Below are positions 46,839-57,635 of a stretch of 64,000 bases of DNA, one piece after another. This DNA is from Nitrosomonas sp. Is35 (GTDB taxonomy: Bacteria; Pseudomonadota; Gammaproteobacteria; Burkholderiales; Nitrosomonadaceae). The translations under genes were made by a program, and so were the position numbers. The stretch's first letter is position 1, and each line of letters opens with the position of its first letter. Location of the stretch: positions 1,612,001 to 1,676,000 of the forward strand of contig NZ_JAWJZH010000001.1 of assembly GCF_033063295.1 (NCBI RefSeq). The letters are read 5' to 3'. Under the pieces are notes generated by a model that saw nothing but the letters and a program-made list of their open reading frames with translations, ran no database searches and was not told the origin of the DNA.

Positions 46839-47705
46839 TTACCCGATTTTAAGACCGGTCTGGGCCCGTTCCGCCGCCAGAATAGTATTGCACAACAGCA
46901 TGGTGATGGTCATAGGCCCAACCCCTCCCGGAACGGGTGTAATAAAACCCGCAACTTCCTTGACGGTGTCGTAATCGACATCACCGCAGAGTTTCCCATC
47001 CGGCAATCGGTTGATACCGACATCAATGACGACAGCACCGGGTTTTACCATCCCGGCGGTAACCATACGCGGCTTCCCGGTCGCTACAACCAGAATATCC
47101 GCATTTTTGGTAAATTGCTGCAAATTGCGTGTTTTTGAAGTGCAAATAGTCACCGTAGCGCCTTGTTCCAGCAACATGAATGCCATTGGCTTACCCACAA
47201 TGTTGCTGCGCCCGATCACCACCGCATGTTGTCCTTCAATCGGAATCCGGTTTCTTTCCAGCATTACCATCACGCCGTACGGCGTGCAAGGAGAAAAAAT
47301 GGTATTGCCGGTAACCAATGCGCCGACGTTATACAGATGAAAACCATCGACATCTTTTTCAACGGCGATGGATGCGATGACGCGGTTATTCTCAAAATGA
47401 GCGGGCAACGGTAGCTGAACCAGAATGCCATGAATGTGCGGATTCTGATTGAGTACCTGAATACAATTCAATACTTCATCCTGTTCCGCATGCTGCGGAA
47501 AACTATGTACTTCGGAATAAATACCAATATCGCTGCAAGCTTTAACTTTATTTCTGACATACAGACTGGATGCCGCATTGTCTCCCACAATAATGACTGC
47601 CAACCCTGGCTTGATGCCCAGTTGAATCAGTTTTTCCGCGCGCGCTTTCCATTCAGTCCGCACCAATTCGGCCAATTTCTTTCCATCGATAATCTGAGCA
47701 CTCAT
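46839..47705 (-). CDS. folD: Methylenetetrahydrofolate dehydrogenase/cyclohydrolase FolD
   Basis: Interconverts 5,10-methylene-, methenyl- and 10-formyl-THF with NADP. 288 residues; the catalytic Lys is in [16 protein letters not shown], the NADP-binding loop is [14 protein letters not shown], and [15 protein letters not shown] is the family signature. It fits with metF, ahcY and metK nearby in one-carbon metabolism. Confidence 0.96.
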   Translation of the reverse strand: MSAQIIDGKKLAELVRTEWKARAEKLIQLGIKPGLAVIIVGDNAASSLYVRNKVKACSDIGIYSEVHSFPQHAEQDEVLNCIQVLNQNPHIHGILVQLPLPAHFENNRVIASIAVEKDVDGFHLYNVGALVTGNTIFSPCTPYGVMVMLERNRIPIEGQHAVVIGRSNIVGKPMAFMLLEQGATVTICTSKTRNLQQFTKNADILVVATGKPRMVTAGMVKPGAVVIDVGINRLPDGKLCGDVDYDTVKEVAGFITPVPGGVGPMTITMLLCNTILAAERAQTGLKIG

Positions 47706-47787
47706 TTTTACACCAGCAGCCGGTTGATCAATCTACGTGAATTGCTATACACCGAACAGTTAGAACATCTTGATTCCACGAGCAGGA

Positions 47788-48477
47788 CTAGCTCGCTTGC
47801 TTCGCTTTCTTGATTTTTGTGCGATAGATGAAAATACCGATTAAAAATACCGGAATGACAAAAATCGCCGCAGCAATAAGCCCGCTCGCAAGTATCGCAA
47901 TCGTGGTATTTCCCGGCATGAATAAGGTAACAAACCAAATCACCAAAAAGGCAATTCCCAAACCGCCGTACAACATGATCTTTCTGCCGCGATCATACAA
48001 TCGCCAGAACGCTCCGGATACTTGCGTATCATCTACGTAGTGATCAAATACTTCCGCCAGACTGTTATCACCAGGTTCAGATTCATAACCGATAGCGACC
48101 GCTAGTGCATTGTGATCTTCTTCAATTTTGGACATTTTCCTGAGAAACTCAACGCGCTTGGCGACTTTCTGCTGGGGCATGCGCTCTTGCACGAAAAATT
48201 CCGCCAATGCCGCGAACGCCAATTCACGCGCATCATCAGCGCTGCCCAAGTTTTCCGCGAACTTCCACATGACACCAAACAAATAAAGTTGAACAGTCAT
48301 ATCCCTGAATTCAGGCGCGAAATCATAACCCTTGCTCTTAATAAGCTCGAGTTGCGTAGCCTTGACTTCTTTGGCATGCGCAATACAAGCTTCCATGATT
48401 GAAACATCCGGACCCGTCTTATCTGCACCCTCTAATTCTGCAGTAGTCTTATCAGAAGCAGCTATCTTCTTTGTCAT
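47788..48477 (-). CDS. Membrane protein of unknown function (229 aa)
   Basis: Soluble alpha-helical N-terminal two thirds (MEACIAHAKEVKATQLELIK, DDARELAFAALAEFFVQERM) and two C-terminal membrane helices (IMLYGGLGIAFLVIWFVTLF and IAILASGLIAAAIFVIPVFL) with a basic tail (YRTKIKKAKQAS). No family is recognised. It stands alone between folD and metF on the same strand. Confidence 0.7.
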   Translation of the reverse strand: MTKKIAASDKTTAELEGADKTGPDVSIMEACIAHAKEVKATQLELIKSKGYDFAPEFRDMTVQLYLFGVMWKFAENLGSADDARELAFAALAEFFVQERMPQQKVAKRVEFLRKMSKIEEDHNALAVAIGYESEPGDNSLAEVFDHYVDDTQVSGAFWRLYDRGRKIMLYGGLGIAFLVIWFVTLFMPGNTTIAILASGLIAAAIFVIPVFLIGIFIYRTKIKKAKQAS

Positions 48478-48667
48478 TTTGAAACCCCATGCTTTTTTAT
48501 TTTAATCAGAATATTGATGCGCATTATATACTGGCTGAAGGAATCAGGAAAAAGTTCATTCCGGTTTCGTGGCTTTTCTGCCATGAATTCGTATCGGGCA
48601 ATTTCGTGGATACGATGTTTTACTAGCGTAGAATCTGATAAAACAATGTACTGCTACGAGTTGATTG

Positions 48668-49522
48668 TTAGCGCGCGTGAAGATTAAGACGTTGCCAGAT
48701 AGCGGATGTCAAGTTGGCGGAGTTCAACGTATAAAAGTGCAATCCGGGTGCACCGGCTTGCAATAGCTGTTCACATAAACCAGTGACAACATCCAATCCA
48801 AAAGCGTGAATCGATTCACTGTCGTCGCCATAACCTTCGAGTTTCTTACGAATCCAACGTGGAATCTCTGCGCCGCAAGTGTCCGAGAATCTGACCAGTT
48901 GTGAAAATTTATTGATCGGCATGATGCCGGGAACAACCGGAATATTCAAACCGGCTGCCTCGCATAACTCAACAAAATGAAAATAAGCGTCGGCGTTATA
49001 GAAATATTGCGTAATCGCCGAACTGGCGCCCATTTCAATTTTACGTTTGAAATTATCAAAATCCGCTTGCGCAGACCGCGCCTGTGGATGATATTCCGGG
49101 TAAGCTGCTACCTCGATATGGAAAGAAGATCCGTATTCCTGCCGGATAAAAGCTACCAGTTCGCTGGCGTAACGAAACTCGCCGGCTTGCGCCATTCCAG
49201 ACGGCAAGTCACCGCGCAACGCGACAATATGGCGGATTCCCGCTTCGTAATACTTTTCCAAAATGGCACGAATGTTATGTTGCGTTGAGCCGATACAAGA
49301 AAGATGCGGTGCAACGACATGCCCTTCCGCTTGAATTTCCAGCACGGTCTCGAGCGTCCGCTCGCGCGTCGAACCTCCCGCACCAAAGGTTACCGAAAAG
49401 AACTTGGGATTGAATCGTGCCAGCTGCTGGCGCGTCAACCGGAGTTTCTCAACACCTTCGGGAGTTTGCGGTGGAAAAAGTTCAAAGCTGAAAGCAGGAG
49501 GAAATTTTTTTTGTGATTCCAT
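48668..49522 (-). CDS. metF: 5,10-methylenetetrahydrofolate reductase
   Basis: FAD enzyme making 5-methyl-THF for methionine synthesis. 284-residue TIM barrel; FSFELFPPQTPEGVEKL at the start and FSVTFGAGGSTRERTLETV, with the substrate-binding HIVALRGDLPSG. It lies 140 bases behind ahcY, an arrangement common behind SAH riboswitches. Confidence 0.95.
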   Translation of the reverse strand: MESQKKFPPAFSFELFPPQTPEGVEKLRLTRQQLARFNPKFFSVTFGAGGSTRERTLETVLEIQAEGHVVAPHLSCIGSTQHNIRAILEKYYEAGIRHIVALRGDLPSGMAQAGEFRYASELVAFIRQEYGSSFHIEVAAYPEYHPQARSAQADFDNFKRKIEMGASSAITQYFYNADAYFHFVELCEAAGLNIPVVPGIMPINKFSQLVRFSDTCGAEIPRWIRKKLEGYGDDSESIHAFGLDVVTGLCEQLLQAGAPGLHFYTLNSANLTSAIWQRLNLHAR

Positions 49523-49661
49523 TTTTGCAAGCTCTATGGATACAGAATTAGCACGACTACTGTCGTAACTACGTAGATATAATCATTATTTTCTTACTGA
49601 AAGAACCAGCAGAGCAGATGCAAATTCATGCGCCAGCTCTTCCAGTAAAAAAGAAGGACGA

Positions 49662-51095
49662 TTAATACCGGTACATTTCTGGCTTGAATGGACCGTTTTT
49701 GCTCAATCCCAGGTAGTTAGCCTGTTCATCGGTCAATTCAGTGAGTTTCACACCCAATTTTCCGATGTGCAAACGCGCCACTTTTTCATCCAAGTGTTTA
49801 GGCAATACATAAACATTTTTCTGATAATTTGCACCGTTCTGCCATAGCTCCATTTGCGCCAATACTTGATTGGTAAACGAGCTGGACATCACGAAAGAAG
49901 GGTGGCCGGTCGCACATCCCAGATTCACCAGCCTGCCTTGTGCCAACACGATGATACGGCGGCCGGTAGGGAATATGACGTGATCCACTTGCGGTTTGAT
50001 ATTTTCCCATTGGTATTTTTGAATGGATGCGATATCAATTTCCGAATCAAAGTGACCAATATTGCAAATGATCGCCTGATCCTTCATTTTCAGCATGTGA
50101 TCATGCGTGATGACGCGCAGATTACCGGTTGCGGTAACAAAGATATCCGCCTGACTGCATGCATCGTCCATCGTTACTACGCGATACCCTTCCATCGCAG
50201 CTTGCAGCGCGCAAATCGGATCAATTTCAGTGATCCAGACAGTCGCTCCCAAACCTCGCAATGATTGTGCGCAGCCTTTGCCGACATCACCATATCCGCA
50301 AACCACAGCAATTTTGCCGGCAATCATGACGTCCGTGGCACGTTTGATACCATCAACCAAAGATTCCCTGCAACCGTACAAATTATCAAACTTCGATTTT
50401 GTGACGGAGTCATTCACGTTGAAAGCGGGAAACGGCAGTTCGCCATTTTTCTGCATTTCATATAAACGATGCACACCGGTCGTGGTTTCTTCTGTTACAC
50501 CGCGTATCCTGGCCAGATTGGTTGAGTACCAATTGGGTTCGGTTGCCAATTTCTTTTTGATCGATGCAAATAATGCGGTTTCTTCCTCGTTGCCTGGATT
50601 CGCAATAACCGCAGGATTTTTCTCAGCTTTTGTACCCAGAATCAGCAATAACGTCGCATCCCCGCCATCATCCAGAATCATATTGGCGCCGACCGATTGA
50701 CCGGCAGCCGTCCATTCAAAAATCTTGTGCGCGTATTCCCAGTAATCTTCAAGCGACTCGCCCTTATAGGCGAATACCGGAATATTTCTGGTAGCAATCG
50801 CAGCAGCTGCATGATCCTGAGTGGAAAATATATTGCAGGAAGCCCAGCGCACTTCGGCACCCAGCGCTACCAGTGTTTCGATCAATACCGCCGTTTGAAT
50901 CGTCATATGCAAAGAACCGGCAACCCTGGCACCTGCCAGTGGCTTTTGGTTTGCATATTCCTTACGTAATGCCATTAAACCCGGCATCTCCGTTTCAGCG
51001 ATCGCGATTTCTTTACGTCCCCATTCTGCCAATGCAATATCAGCAACCTTATAGTCAGTAAAGAAACTACCATCGGAATTAAGCACAGCGTTCAT
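49662..51095 (-). CDS. ahcY: S-adenosylhomocysteine hydrolase
   Basis: Splits SAH to homocysteine and adenosine with tightly bound NAD. The start at 51095 ([20 protein letters not shown]) has GAGGAG about 10 bases upstream; a second ATG at 51104 is too close to that site. 477 residues; [20 protein letters not shown] and the NAD-binding [20 protein letters not shown] are diagnostic. It is under an SAH riboswitch. Confidence 0.97.
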   Translation of the reverse strand: MNAVLNSDGSFFTDYKVADIALAEWGRKEIAIAETEMPGLMALRKEYANQKPLAGARVAGSLHMTIQTAVLIETLVALGAEVRWASCNIFSTQDHAAAAIATRNIPVFAYKGESLEDYWEYAHKIFEWTAAGQSVGANMILDDGGDATLLLILGTKAEKNPAVIANPGNEEETALFASIKKKLATEPNWYSTNLARIRGVTEETTTGVHRLYEMQKNGELPFPAFNVNDSVTKSKFDNLYGCRESLVDGIKRATDVMIAGKIAVVCGYGDVGKGCAQSLRGLGATVWITEIDPICALQAAMEGYRVVTMDDACSQADIFVTATGNLRVITHDHMLKMKDQAIICNIGHFDSEIDIASIQKYQWENIKPQVDHVIFPTGRRIIVLAQGRLVNLGCATGHPSFVMSSSFTNQVLAQMELWQNGANYQKNVYVLPKHLDEKVARLHIGKLGVKLTELTDEQANYLGLSKNGPFKPEMYRY

Positions 51096-51120
51096 AATAA
51101 TCATCTCCTCAATTTATGAA

Positions 51121-51195
51121 CGAGCGCCGTTGTGACAAATACCCGCCTATGCTGAGCCTCGCGGAACCAACCGCTGCAGCGCTCCTCACCATAGG
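51121..51195 (-). ncRNA. SAH riboswitch upstream of ahcY
   Basis: On the minus strand P1 is CCTATG (51195-51190) with CATAGG (51151-51146). Inside are the conserved GAGGAGCGCTGCAGCGG and CCGCGAGGCTC; P2 is GCGG/CCGC. A downstream CGGCGCTC (51129-51122) pairs with GAGCGCTG to form the pseudoknot. This is the SAH-sensing fold; SAH binding normally raises expression of ahcY. The ahcY ribosome binding site follows about 15 bases later. Confidence 0.9.
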
Positions 51196-51242
51196 GGAAA
51201 ACCAATTAAAGGTTATTAATGTCGGCAAAGATTACAGAAAAT

Positions 51243-52406
51243 TTAGAGACCGGCATCAGCACGTAATTGCGCGGCCTTATCCGTAGCTTCCCAGGTAAAC
51301 TCAGGAAGTTCACGTCCAAAATGCCCATAAGCAGCTGTCTTGGCATAGATCGGACGTAACAAGTTAAGCGCATGAATGATACCGCGTGGACGTAAATCAA
51401 AATGTTTTTCGATGAGTTGAACAATCTTTTCATCGGCAATTTTACCCGTACCGAATGTATTGACCATCAATGAAACAGGTCGTGCAACACCAATGGCATA
51501 TGCCACCTGCACTTCGCACCTACTGGCAATTCCAGCCGCCACGATATTTTTAGCCACATAACGTCCAGCATAGGTGGCGGATCGATCTACCTTGGATGGA
51601 TCTTTGCCGGAAAAAGCACCGCCGCCATGATGCGCTGCACCACCATAGCTATCGACAATGATCTTACGTCCGGTCAAGCCGCAATCGCCCATCGGACCAC
51701 CTACCACAAAACGCCCGGTGGGGTTCACCAGATATTGAATACGGTTACTGATCATCGAAGCAGGTAATACCGGTTTAATGACTTCTTCAATAACCGCTTC
51801 GCTCAAAGCGGAATGTGAAATATCCGGATCGTGCTGCGTGGAAATCACCACTGTCTCGATTTGCTGCGGCTTACCGTTTTGATAACGCACTGAAACTTGT
51901 GATTTGGCATCGGGGCGCAGCCAAGGCAATTGGCCTTTTTTTCTCAATTCGGCTTGCCGTTCAACCAAACGATGCGCATAAAAAATGGGCATGGGCATTA
52001 ATTGCGGTGTTTCGTCGCAAGCGTAACCAAACATGAGGCCCTGATCGCCCGCTCCTTGTTCCATTTCTTCCTCTTTGGAACGATTAACACCTTGGGCGAT
52101 GTCCGGCGATTGTTTGTTGAATGCGGTCAATACGGCGCACGTAGTCGAATCGAAACCGATATTTGAACTGGTATAACCGATATTTTTAACCGTTTCACGC
52201 GCAATGATATTGTAATCAACCGATGCATGGGTCGTTATCTCGCCTGATAAAACAATCAACCCTGTACTGCACAACGTTTCGCATGCAACCCGCGCGTTAG
52301 GATCTTGACTCAGAATTGCATCCAATACAGCATCAGAAATCTGATCGGCAACCTTATCAGGATGCCCTTCAGAAACAGACTCAGAAGTAAAAAGATATTC
52401 ACTCAT
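51243..52406 (-). CDS. metK: S-adenosylmethionine synthetase
   Basis: Makes SAM from methionine and ATP. 387 residues; [20 protein letters not shown] at the start, the ATP-binding [12 protein letters not shown], and the P-loop-like [20 protein letters not shown]. It precedes the ahcY riboswitch. No SAM riboswitch is visible upstream. Confidence 0.98.
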   Translation of the reverse strand: MSEYLFTSESVSEGHPDKVADQISDAVLDAILSQDPNARVACETLCSTGLIVLSGEITTHASVDYNIIARETVKNIGYTSSNIGFDSTTCAVLTAFNKQSPDIAQGVNRSKEEEMEQGAGDQGLMFGYACDETPQLMPMPIFYAHRLVERQAELRKKGQLPWLRPDAKSQVSVRYQNGKPQQIETVVISTQHDPDISHSALSEAVIEEVIKPVLPASMISNRIQYLVNPTGRFVVGGPMGDCGLTGRKIIVDSYGGAAHHGGGAFSGKDPSKVDRSATYAGRYVAKNIVAAGIASRCEVQVAYAIGVARPVSLMVNTFGTGKIADEKIVQLIEKHFDLRPRGIIHALNLLRPIYAKTAAYGHFGRELPEFTWEATDKAAQLRADAGL

Positions 52407-52902
52407 AATTTAACCAATAAAATAATGATAAGTTTTAAGTATAGCGGATTGTGTCTTTGAAAATAGAACTCTGTCAATTTCGACAATGCTATTGTGACGG
52501 AAGAATTAAACCATGCATCATGGAAATAGACGGTGATTAGCTGATCTATTTCATAGTGCTGTCAATAACAACGCACTTTATGCTTACATGCATTTGCTGG
52601 ACAAATTGACAATTCAATTGCTTTCCGAAAATGAATTCTCTATTCAATCCAGTTTATACATCAACATAATCAGCTTCGTAGCGTGTATTACCCATTCTCA
52701 CCCGTTAGCTGTAAGAAATTCTAACCCAATTTGTTAAAAATATCGAATAAGGGACAGTAACGAAGCGAAGAAGTGTTTTTTCTTATCGAAAAAGTGTTGT
52801 TAGAAATAATTTTATGAGAACATGCTATGGGAAGGTTAGGTTGTGTCGTTGTGTCAAACGCATTGATTTTTGTCCACTGGAAACTCTGAGAATCTCAAGT
52901 TA
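52407..52902. other. Intergenic stretch between metK and epsL
   Basis: About 495 AT-rich bases between divergent genes. It holds the promoters of metK and the EPS genes, but no clear boxes, RNA gene or small frame could be supported. A TTG at 52870 could extend the next gene by 11 codons. Confidence 0.4.
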
Positions 52903-54204
52903 ATGAACCATCAATTCATGGAAGTTACATTTACTCGTATCACTCAGTCCATTACGCCTATCGCAATCTGCTTCTCACGAACCACCCGGCTGCAGGCGCT
53001 CACGGCTGCGGGGATGGTATTGCTGCTGTGCAGCCACACCGCATGGGCCGCTGCATTTGGTAAGCTGATACAGCCTTTCGGCAGCTATGGCTTTACCGCG
53101 GACGACAATATATTGCGTTTGCGCACTGGTATGGATCCCGTGCCGCTGCTGGGTACGAGTAATCTTTTTGATATCTCCCATCGCTTTACCGGCGGCGTGA
53201 TGTTTGAGAAAGAAGTCGGGCGGCAACGCTTGAATGCGAATTTAAACTGGTCGCATACCCGTTTTGAGAGATTCGACCAGATGAATAATAACCTGAAGAA
53301 TTTCAGTGGCAGCTGGCGTTGGTTTCTTGGCAACCGTCTGGAAGGTAATATGGGTGCCAGTTATGTGCAGTCACTGGCGCCGTTTTTGTTTCAGCCGGGC
53401 GTTAAAAATGTGAGAACCGAACAAACCGAGTTTTTTAACGCCAGCTGGAGTCTCCATCCACGCTGGCGCTTGAATGGCGCTTACACCCGCTACGATCTCA
53501 ATTCAAACAGTCCCAACTTGCGCTTTCTTAACCGTATTGAAGATCGCTTCGAAGGCGGAATCGATTTTGTGACATCGGGCAGAAATACCATCGGCGTGCT
53601 GTTTCGCGGCACCATCGGTGATTTTCCGGTTCGTGTCCTGGCAGCCGATGGTTCATTAACAGACAATAGCTATCATCAGAAAGAGGCATTGGCAAAAATC
53701 AACTGGGCCGTAACCGCTAAATCGAATCTTTACGGAACGGGCGGATGGGTAGAGCGTACCAATGCAAGTTTCCCCGTACGTGACTTTAACGGATTTAATG
53801 CCCGCCTAATCTATAGCTGGCAACTCACCGACCGGGTTGGATTATCGGTGAGCGGTTGGCGCGAGACCGCTGCACTGCAAATGCTTACCGCTAGCTTCAG
53901 CCTTAACACCGGGGGCAGTTTTATACCGTATTGGGATATCACACAAAAAGTGAAACTCCAAGGAGATTTTTCCTATCAGGATCTGAAGTTTGATAACTTT
54001 TCAATCTTTACCGATTCCTTCGCACCGATCGGCACGCACAATACGCTTCGCAATGCCGCGGTAAAACTCATATACGCCCCCTACCCTGGTTTGCAGCTGA
54101 TGGCTTCGGTCTATCACAATGATTTACAAACCAATAACAGATTGGGCGGATTTAACGCCAATGGCGCCAATATCAATCTGCAATACACGTACGGAAAACG
54201 ATGA
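52903..54204 (+). CDS. epsL: EpsL-like outer-membrane beta-barrel for exopolysaccharide
   Basis: 433 residues from ATG 52903. A long signal segment (LQALTAAGMVLLLCSHTAWA) is followed by repeated amphipathic beta-strands (RQRLNANLNWSHTRFERFDQ) to a C-terminal strand ending in the aromatic/basic NLQYTYGKR. It resembles EpsL proteins of the XrtB/PEP-CTERM-linked exopolysaccharide systems of betaproteobacteria. The next gene overlaps by 4 bases and encodes the initiating glycosyltransferase. Assignment is by likeness and context. Confidence 0.7.
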   Translation: MNHQFMEVTFTRITQSITPIAICFSRTTRLQALTAAGMVLLLCSHTAWAAAFGKLIQPFGSYGFTADDNILRLRTGMDPVPLLGTSNLFDISHRFTGGVMFEKEVGRQRLNANLNWSHTRFERFDQMNNNLKNFSGSWRWFLGNRLEGNMGASYVQSLAPFLFQPGVKNVRTEQTEFFNASWSLHPRWRLNGAYTRYDLNSNSPNLRFLNRIEDRFEGGIDFVTSGRNTIGVLFRGTIGDFPVRVLAADGSLTDNSYHQKEALAKINWAVTAKSNLYGTGGWVERTNASFPVRDFNGFNARLIYSWQLTDRVGLSVSGWRETAALQMLTASFSLNTGGSFIPYWDITQKVKLQGDFSYQDLKFDNFSIFTDSFAPIGTHNTLRNAAVKLIYAPYPGLQLMASVYHNDLQTNNRLGGFNANGANINLQYTYGKR

Positions 54205-55649
54205 CAGTTAACGATTTACCGATAGTAGCCTTTTTCAAGCATCTGCTCGATCCTTTTATCATCTGGAGCATGCTGATACTGACCGCCTGGTTGTACGATG
54301 AAGATTTCACCAGTTACTACCTGGTGCTGGTCATCATTACCTTTTTCGTTTCCACCTACATTTACGAGCGCATTCTCATTTACCGCAATTGGCGCAAGGG
54401 GCGTTTGTTTGCTTATATGCGCGATACGGTGGTGGGTTGGCTGATGATTATCACTATCCTGGTGTTTCTGGGGTATGCCACCAAATTTCACAACCAATTT
54501 TCTCCGCAAGTGCTGCTGACTTGGTTCATCGTCACGCCGTTGATGCTGATTGCGAGCCACATTACGGTGCGAAGCATTATCAACAATCTGTACAACAAGG
54601 GTAAATTGCGTTCGGCGATTGTGATCGGGGCGAATGAAAACAGTCTGGCGTTCATTCGTCACATTGCCGAGCTGCCCTTTTTGCTGATCAGTTATCAGGG
54701 TTTCTTCGATGAGCGCAACAGTTCACGCATCGCCGCCGGCAACTTCGGCTCCCAGTCCGATGAGCCGGATGATCCCTCGTCCGCCGTTGCCATCACCAGA
54801 CCGGACGACTTCGGTTCGCGTTTGGGGGGATTGGACGATGTTGTTCCTTATATCAAGAAGCATAATACCGAGATGGTGTTCATCAGTCTGCCGATGTCGT
54901 CGCAGCCGCGCATTCAGAAATTGATGGATGAGTTGCCGGATACCACGTCGTCGATCTATTTTCTGCCCGATATTTATATCTTCGATTTGATGCAGGCGCG
55001 TTTCGAGTACATCGGCGATACGCCGGTCGTGGCCATGAACGAGTCGCCTTTCATCGGTGTCGACGGGGTGGTGAAAAGTATCAGTGACTTTATATTGGCT
55101 GTGCTGATCATTATTTTGCTATCACCCATCATGGCGTGTATTGCCTTGGCGGTGAAAGTCACGTCGCCCGGCCCGGTGATCTTCAAGCAGCGCCGCTATG
55201 GTTTGAATGGGGAGGAAATCATCGTGTATAAGTTCCGCTCGATGACGGTGACCGAGGATGGCGCCACGATTCAACAAGCGAAACAGAACGATCAGCGTCT
55301 GACCAAAATCGGCGGCTTCCTGCGCCGCACGTCGTTGGATGAGTTACCGCAGTTCTTTAATGTGCTAGAAGGTAAAATGAGTATCGTCGGCCCGCGTCCG
55401 CACGCAGTGGCGCATAATGAGCTCTACCGCAAGTTAATCAAGGGTTATATGCTGCGCCATATGGCCAAACCCGGCATCACCGGCTGGGCTCAGGTCAACG
55501 GCTGGCGCGGCGAAACCGATGTGCTGGAAAAAATGAAAGCCCGCATCGAACACGATCTCTACTACCTCAAAAATTGGTCCATCTGGCTCGACCTCTGGAT
55601 CATCTTCAAAACCGTCTTGGTCGTCTTCAAAAAAGATAATGCTTACTAG
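54201..55649 (+). CDS. epsB: Undecaprenyl-phosphate sugar phosphotransferase (EpsB/WcaJ type)
   Basis: Initiates exopolysaccharide synthesis by attaching a sugar phosphate to undecaprenyl phosphate. Four N-terminal membrane helices and a CoA-binding-like domain (LRSAIVIGANENSLAFIRHI) precede the C-terminal transferase (SPGPVIFKQRRYGLNGEEII, LRRTSLDELPQFFNVLEGKM, SIVGPRPH). 482 residues. It has no further EPS genes downstream. Confidence 0.9.
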   Translation: MTVNDLPIVAFFKHLLDPFIIWSMLILTAWLYDEDFTSYYLVLVIITFFVSTYIYERILIYRNWRKGRLFAYMRDTVVGWLMIITILVFLGYATKFHNQFSPQVLLTWFIVTPLMLIASHITVRSIINNLYNKGKLRSAIVIGANENSLAFIRHIAELPFLLISYQGFFDERNSSRIAAGNFGSQSDEPDDPSSAVAITRPDDFGSRLGGLDDVVPYIKKHNTEMVFISLPMSSQPRIQKLMDELPDTTSSIYFLPDIYIFDLMQARFEYIGDTPVVAMNESPFIGVDGVVKSISDFILAVLIIILLSPIMACIALAVKVTSPGPVIFKQRRYGLNGEEIIVYKFRSMTVTEDGATIQQAKQNDQRLTKIGGFLRRTSLDELPQFFNVLEGKMSIVGPRPHAVAHNELYRKLIKGYMLRHMAKPGITGWAQVNGWRGETDVLEKMKARIEHDLYYLKNWSIWLDLWIIFKTVLVVFKKDNAY

Positions 55650-55670
55650 CATCAATCGTTGGGATAATCG

Positions 55671-56348
55671 CTAACCGATAATATGCCGCAGCCAGCGGCT
55701 GATATCCGCAATTTCTGCTTCGCATACACTATGCGCCATGGGATATTCATGCCATTCGAGCGGATAACCGGTTGCCAGCAATTTATCGCGAGACGCCGCA
55801 GCATGTGAGAGTGGTATTACCGGATCGTAAATGCCATGCGCCATGAATACCGGTGTCGTTGCATTCGCGTCACAGGCTTCCACTGCGAGAGTCTCCGCGA
55901 GCGGCAAATAACATGACAAGGCGATGATGCCAGCCAGCGGATTGTTTTGACGCAATCCGGTCTGCAATGCCATTGCGCCGCCTTGCGAGAACCCGGCGAG
56001 AAAGATGTGACCGGAAGGAATACCACGCTGCACCTCTCTTTCAATCAAAGCATCCAACGCTTGTTGCGAATCCCGGATACCGGATTGATCCTCAGGGTCG
56101 TTAAAGTCTGCGCGATAAATATCGTACCAGGCGCGCATGACATAACCATTATTAATCGTGACTGCACGCTCCGGCGCATGCGGAAAAATAAATCGAATCG
56201 ACGCGCCGGGCGGCAGCGTCAGTTCATCGATGATAGGCACGAAATCGTTACCATCAGCGCCCAGACCGTGCAGCCACACAATGGCATGCGCCGGTGAGCC
56301 ACCGGTTTCAATTTCCACAGCGGGTAATAAATCAATTGCTTTTTTCAT
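55671..56348 (-). CDS. Carboxylesterase/phospholipase, alpha/beta hydrolase
   Basis: 225 residues from ATG 56348; an upstream ATG at 56366 adds six residues. HAIVWLHGLGADGNDF is the oxyanion-hole motif, the nucleophile is in IFLAGFSQGGAMAL, and the acid and His are in HGIYDPVIP and EYPMAHSVC. It is of the bacterial EstB/acyl-protein-thioesterase-like group. The natural substrate is unknown. Confidence 0.88.
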   Translation of the reverse strand: MKKAIDLLPAVEIETGGSPAHAIVWLHGLGADGNDFVPIIDELTLPPGASIRFIFPHAPERAVTINNGYVMRAWYDIYRADFNDPEDQSGIRDSQQALDALIEREVQRGIPSGHIFLAGFSQGGAMALQTGLRQNNPLAGIIALSCYLPLAETLAVEACDANATTPVFMAHGIYDPVIPLSHAAASRDKLLATGYPLEWHEYPMAHSVCEAEIADISRWLRHIIG

Positions 56349-56438
56349 CGATGAAAAAATACCCATTCACATTGTATTGACATAAAAAATCGATCAGATA
56401 AAATTCCGCAACTCAACGAATTCACCATAAAGGAAGTT

Positions 56439-57551
56439 ATGAAACGCAGGGATTTTATAAAATTAATCGGCACAAGTGTACTCTCTTTCCCTGCTTCATC
56501 CTTAATAGCTAAGCAACTGCTCTCATCGGACTTCAGCAACTGGACCAGTTACCGCCTCAGCTATCAAGTCGATCTTCCGGCCAAAGGCAATACGGCCCGT
56601 TTATGGCTCCCGCTTCCCGACACCAATGATTCCGCTTTTCAATTCACGCAAGGCAGTAACTGGAGCGGTAATGCGAGCAAAGCATCATTTTCCACCCTCG
56701 GCGCGAATCCCTTCCCGGCATTCAAAGCGGAGTGGCAGGGTAAACCTAAAAGCGGTCAACGCCATGTCAGCGTCAGTTGCATCGTAAAAACCTCTCATCA
56801 TTCCTTTGATCTGGCGCATTATCCCGCCATCAAGAATTCAGCGTTGCCCAATAGCATCAAGCATTATATTAACCCGACGCATTTGAAGCCGACCAATGGC
56901 ATTGTGCGTGAAACCGTTCATGCCATTCTGAAAGAAAAGCATGCCGAAACGACAGTGCAACAAGCAAAAGCAATCTATGATTGGGTAATCGATAATGCGC
57001 AATACGATGAAAACACGCGTGGACGCGGTCAAGGCGATGTCAGAGCCATGCTCGAGAAAAATGAACTCAACGGAAAATGCGTTGATTTGAATTCATTATT
57101 TGTCGCACTGGCCAGAGCGGCCAATATCCCCGCGCGTAACCAATACGGTATTCGCATTAATGAATCAAGCCTGCACAATTCCATCGGGCAATATGGCGAT
57201 ATCAGCCAATCGCAGCACTGCCGCGCAGAATTCTTTCTGGCCGGGCACGGTTGGATACCGGTCAATCCGTCCGATGTGCGACAAGTATCCAAACTGGAAA
57301 AACTGCCGCTGGACGATGCAAAAATCATGCACTTAAGAGAAAAATTCTTCGGCACCTGGGAGATGAATTGGTTGACGTTCAACCACGCCGAAGATCTGGC
57401 GCTGAATCCTGGTAATGCCGCCAGCAAGTTGCCATTCTTCATGTATCCGCAAGCGGAAATTGACGGAAAACTCTTGGATAGTCTGGATCACGAGAACTTT
57501 TCCTATAAAATCACTTCAGCCGAACTCGTCGGTACCGGCGCCAAGTTTTAG
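56439..57551 (+). CDS. Transglutaminase-like domain protein with Tat signal
   Basis: 370 residues. The N-terminus KRRDFIKLIGTSVLSFPASS is a twin-arginine signal (RRxFxK), so it should be exported folded. A transglutaminase-like core follows at about residues 160-260: catalytic Cys in NELNGKCVDLNSLFVALARA, His in CRAEFFLAGHGWIPVNPSD and Asp in the same PSD. It may be a periplasmic peptidase or transferase. AAGGAAGTT precedes the ATG. It is divergent from the esterase. Confidence 0.85.
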   Translation: MKRRDFIKLIGTSVLSFPASSLIAKQLLSSDFSNWTSYRLSYQVDLPAKGNTARLWLPLPDTNDSAFQFTQGSNWSGNASKASFSTLGANPFPAFKAEWQGKPKSGQRHVSVSCIVKTSHHSFDLAHYPAIKNSALPNSIKHYINPTHLKPTNGIVRETVHAILKEKHAETTVQQAKAIYDWVIDNAQYDENTRGRGQGDVRAMLEKNELNGKCVDLNSLFVALARAANIPARNQYGIRINESSLHNSIGQYGDISQSQHCRAEFFLAGHGWIPVNPSDVRQVSKLEKLPLDDAKIMHLREKFFGTWEMNWLTFNHAEDLALNPGNAASKLPFFMYPQAEIDGKLLDSLDHENFSYKITSAELVGTGAKF

Positions 57552-57635
57552 CACCATGGCTATTTATTAACAATCGGTAAAGACTGCAAGAATCTCAACG
57601 GGATAAAAAATAGAAGCCTCGCAATCAGCGGCCAC

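Noticed and set aside
52407..52560. SAM riboswitch upstream of metK
   Set aside because: No SAM-I, SAM-II or SAM/SAH motif could be traced in the AT-rich leader.
52700..52730. Remnant of an IS481 end (TGTAAGAAAT)
   Set aside because: Only 10 bases match the IS terminus; chance is likely in AT-rich DNA.
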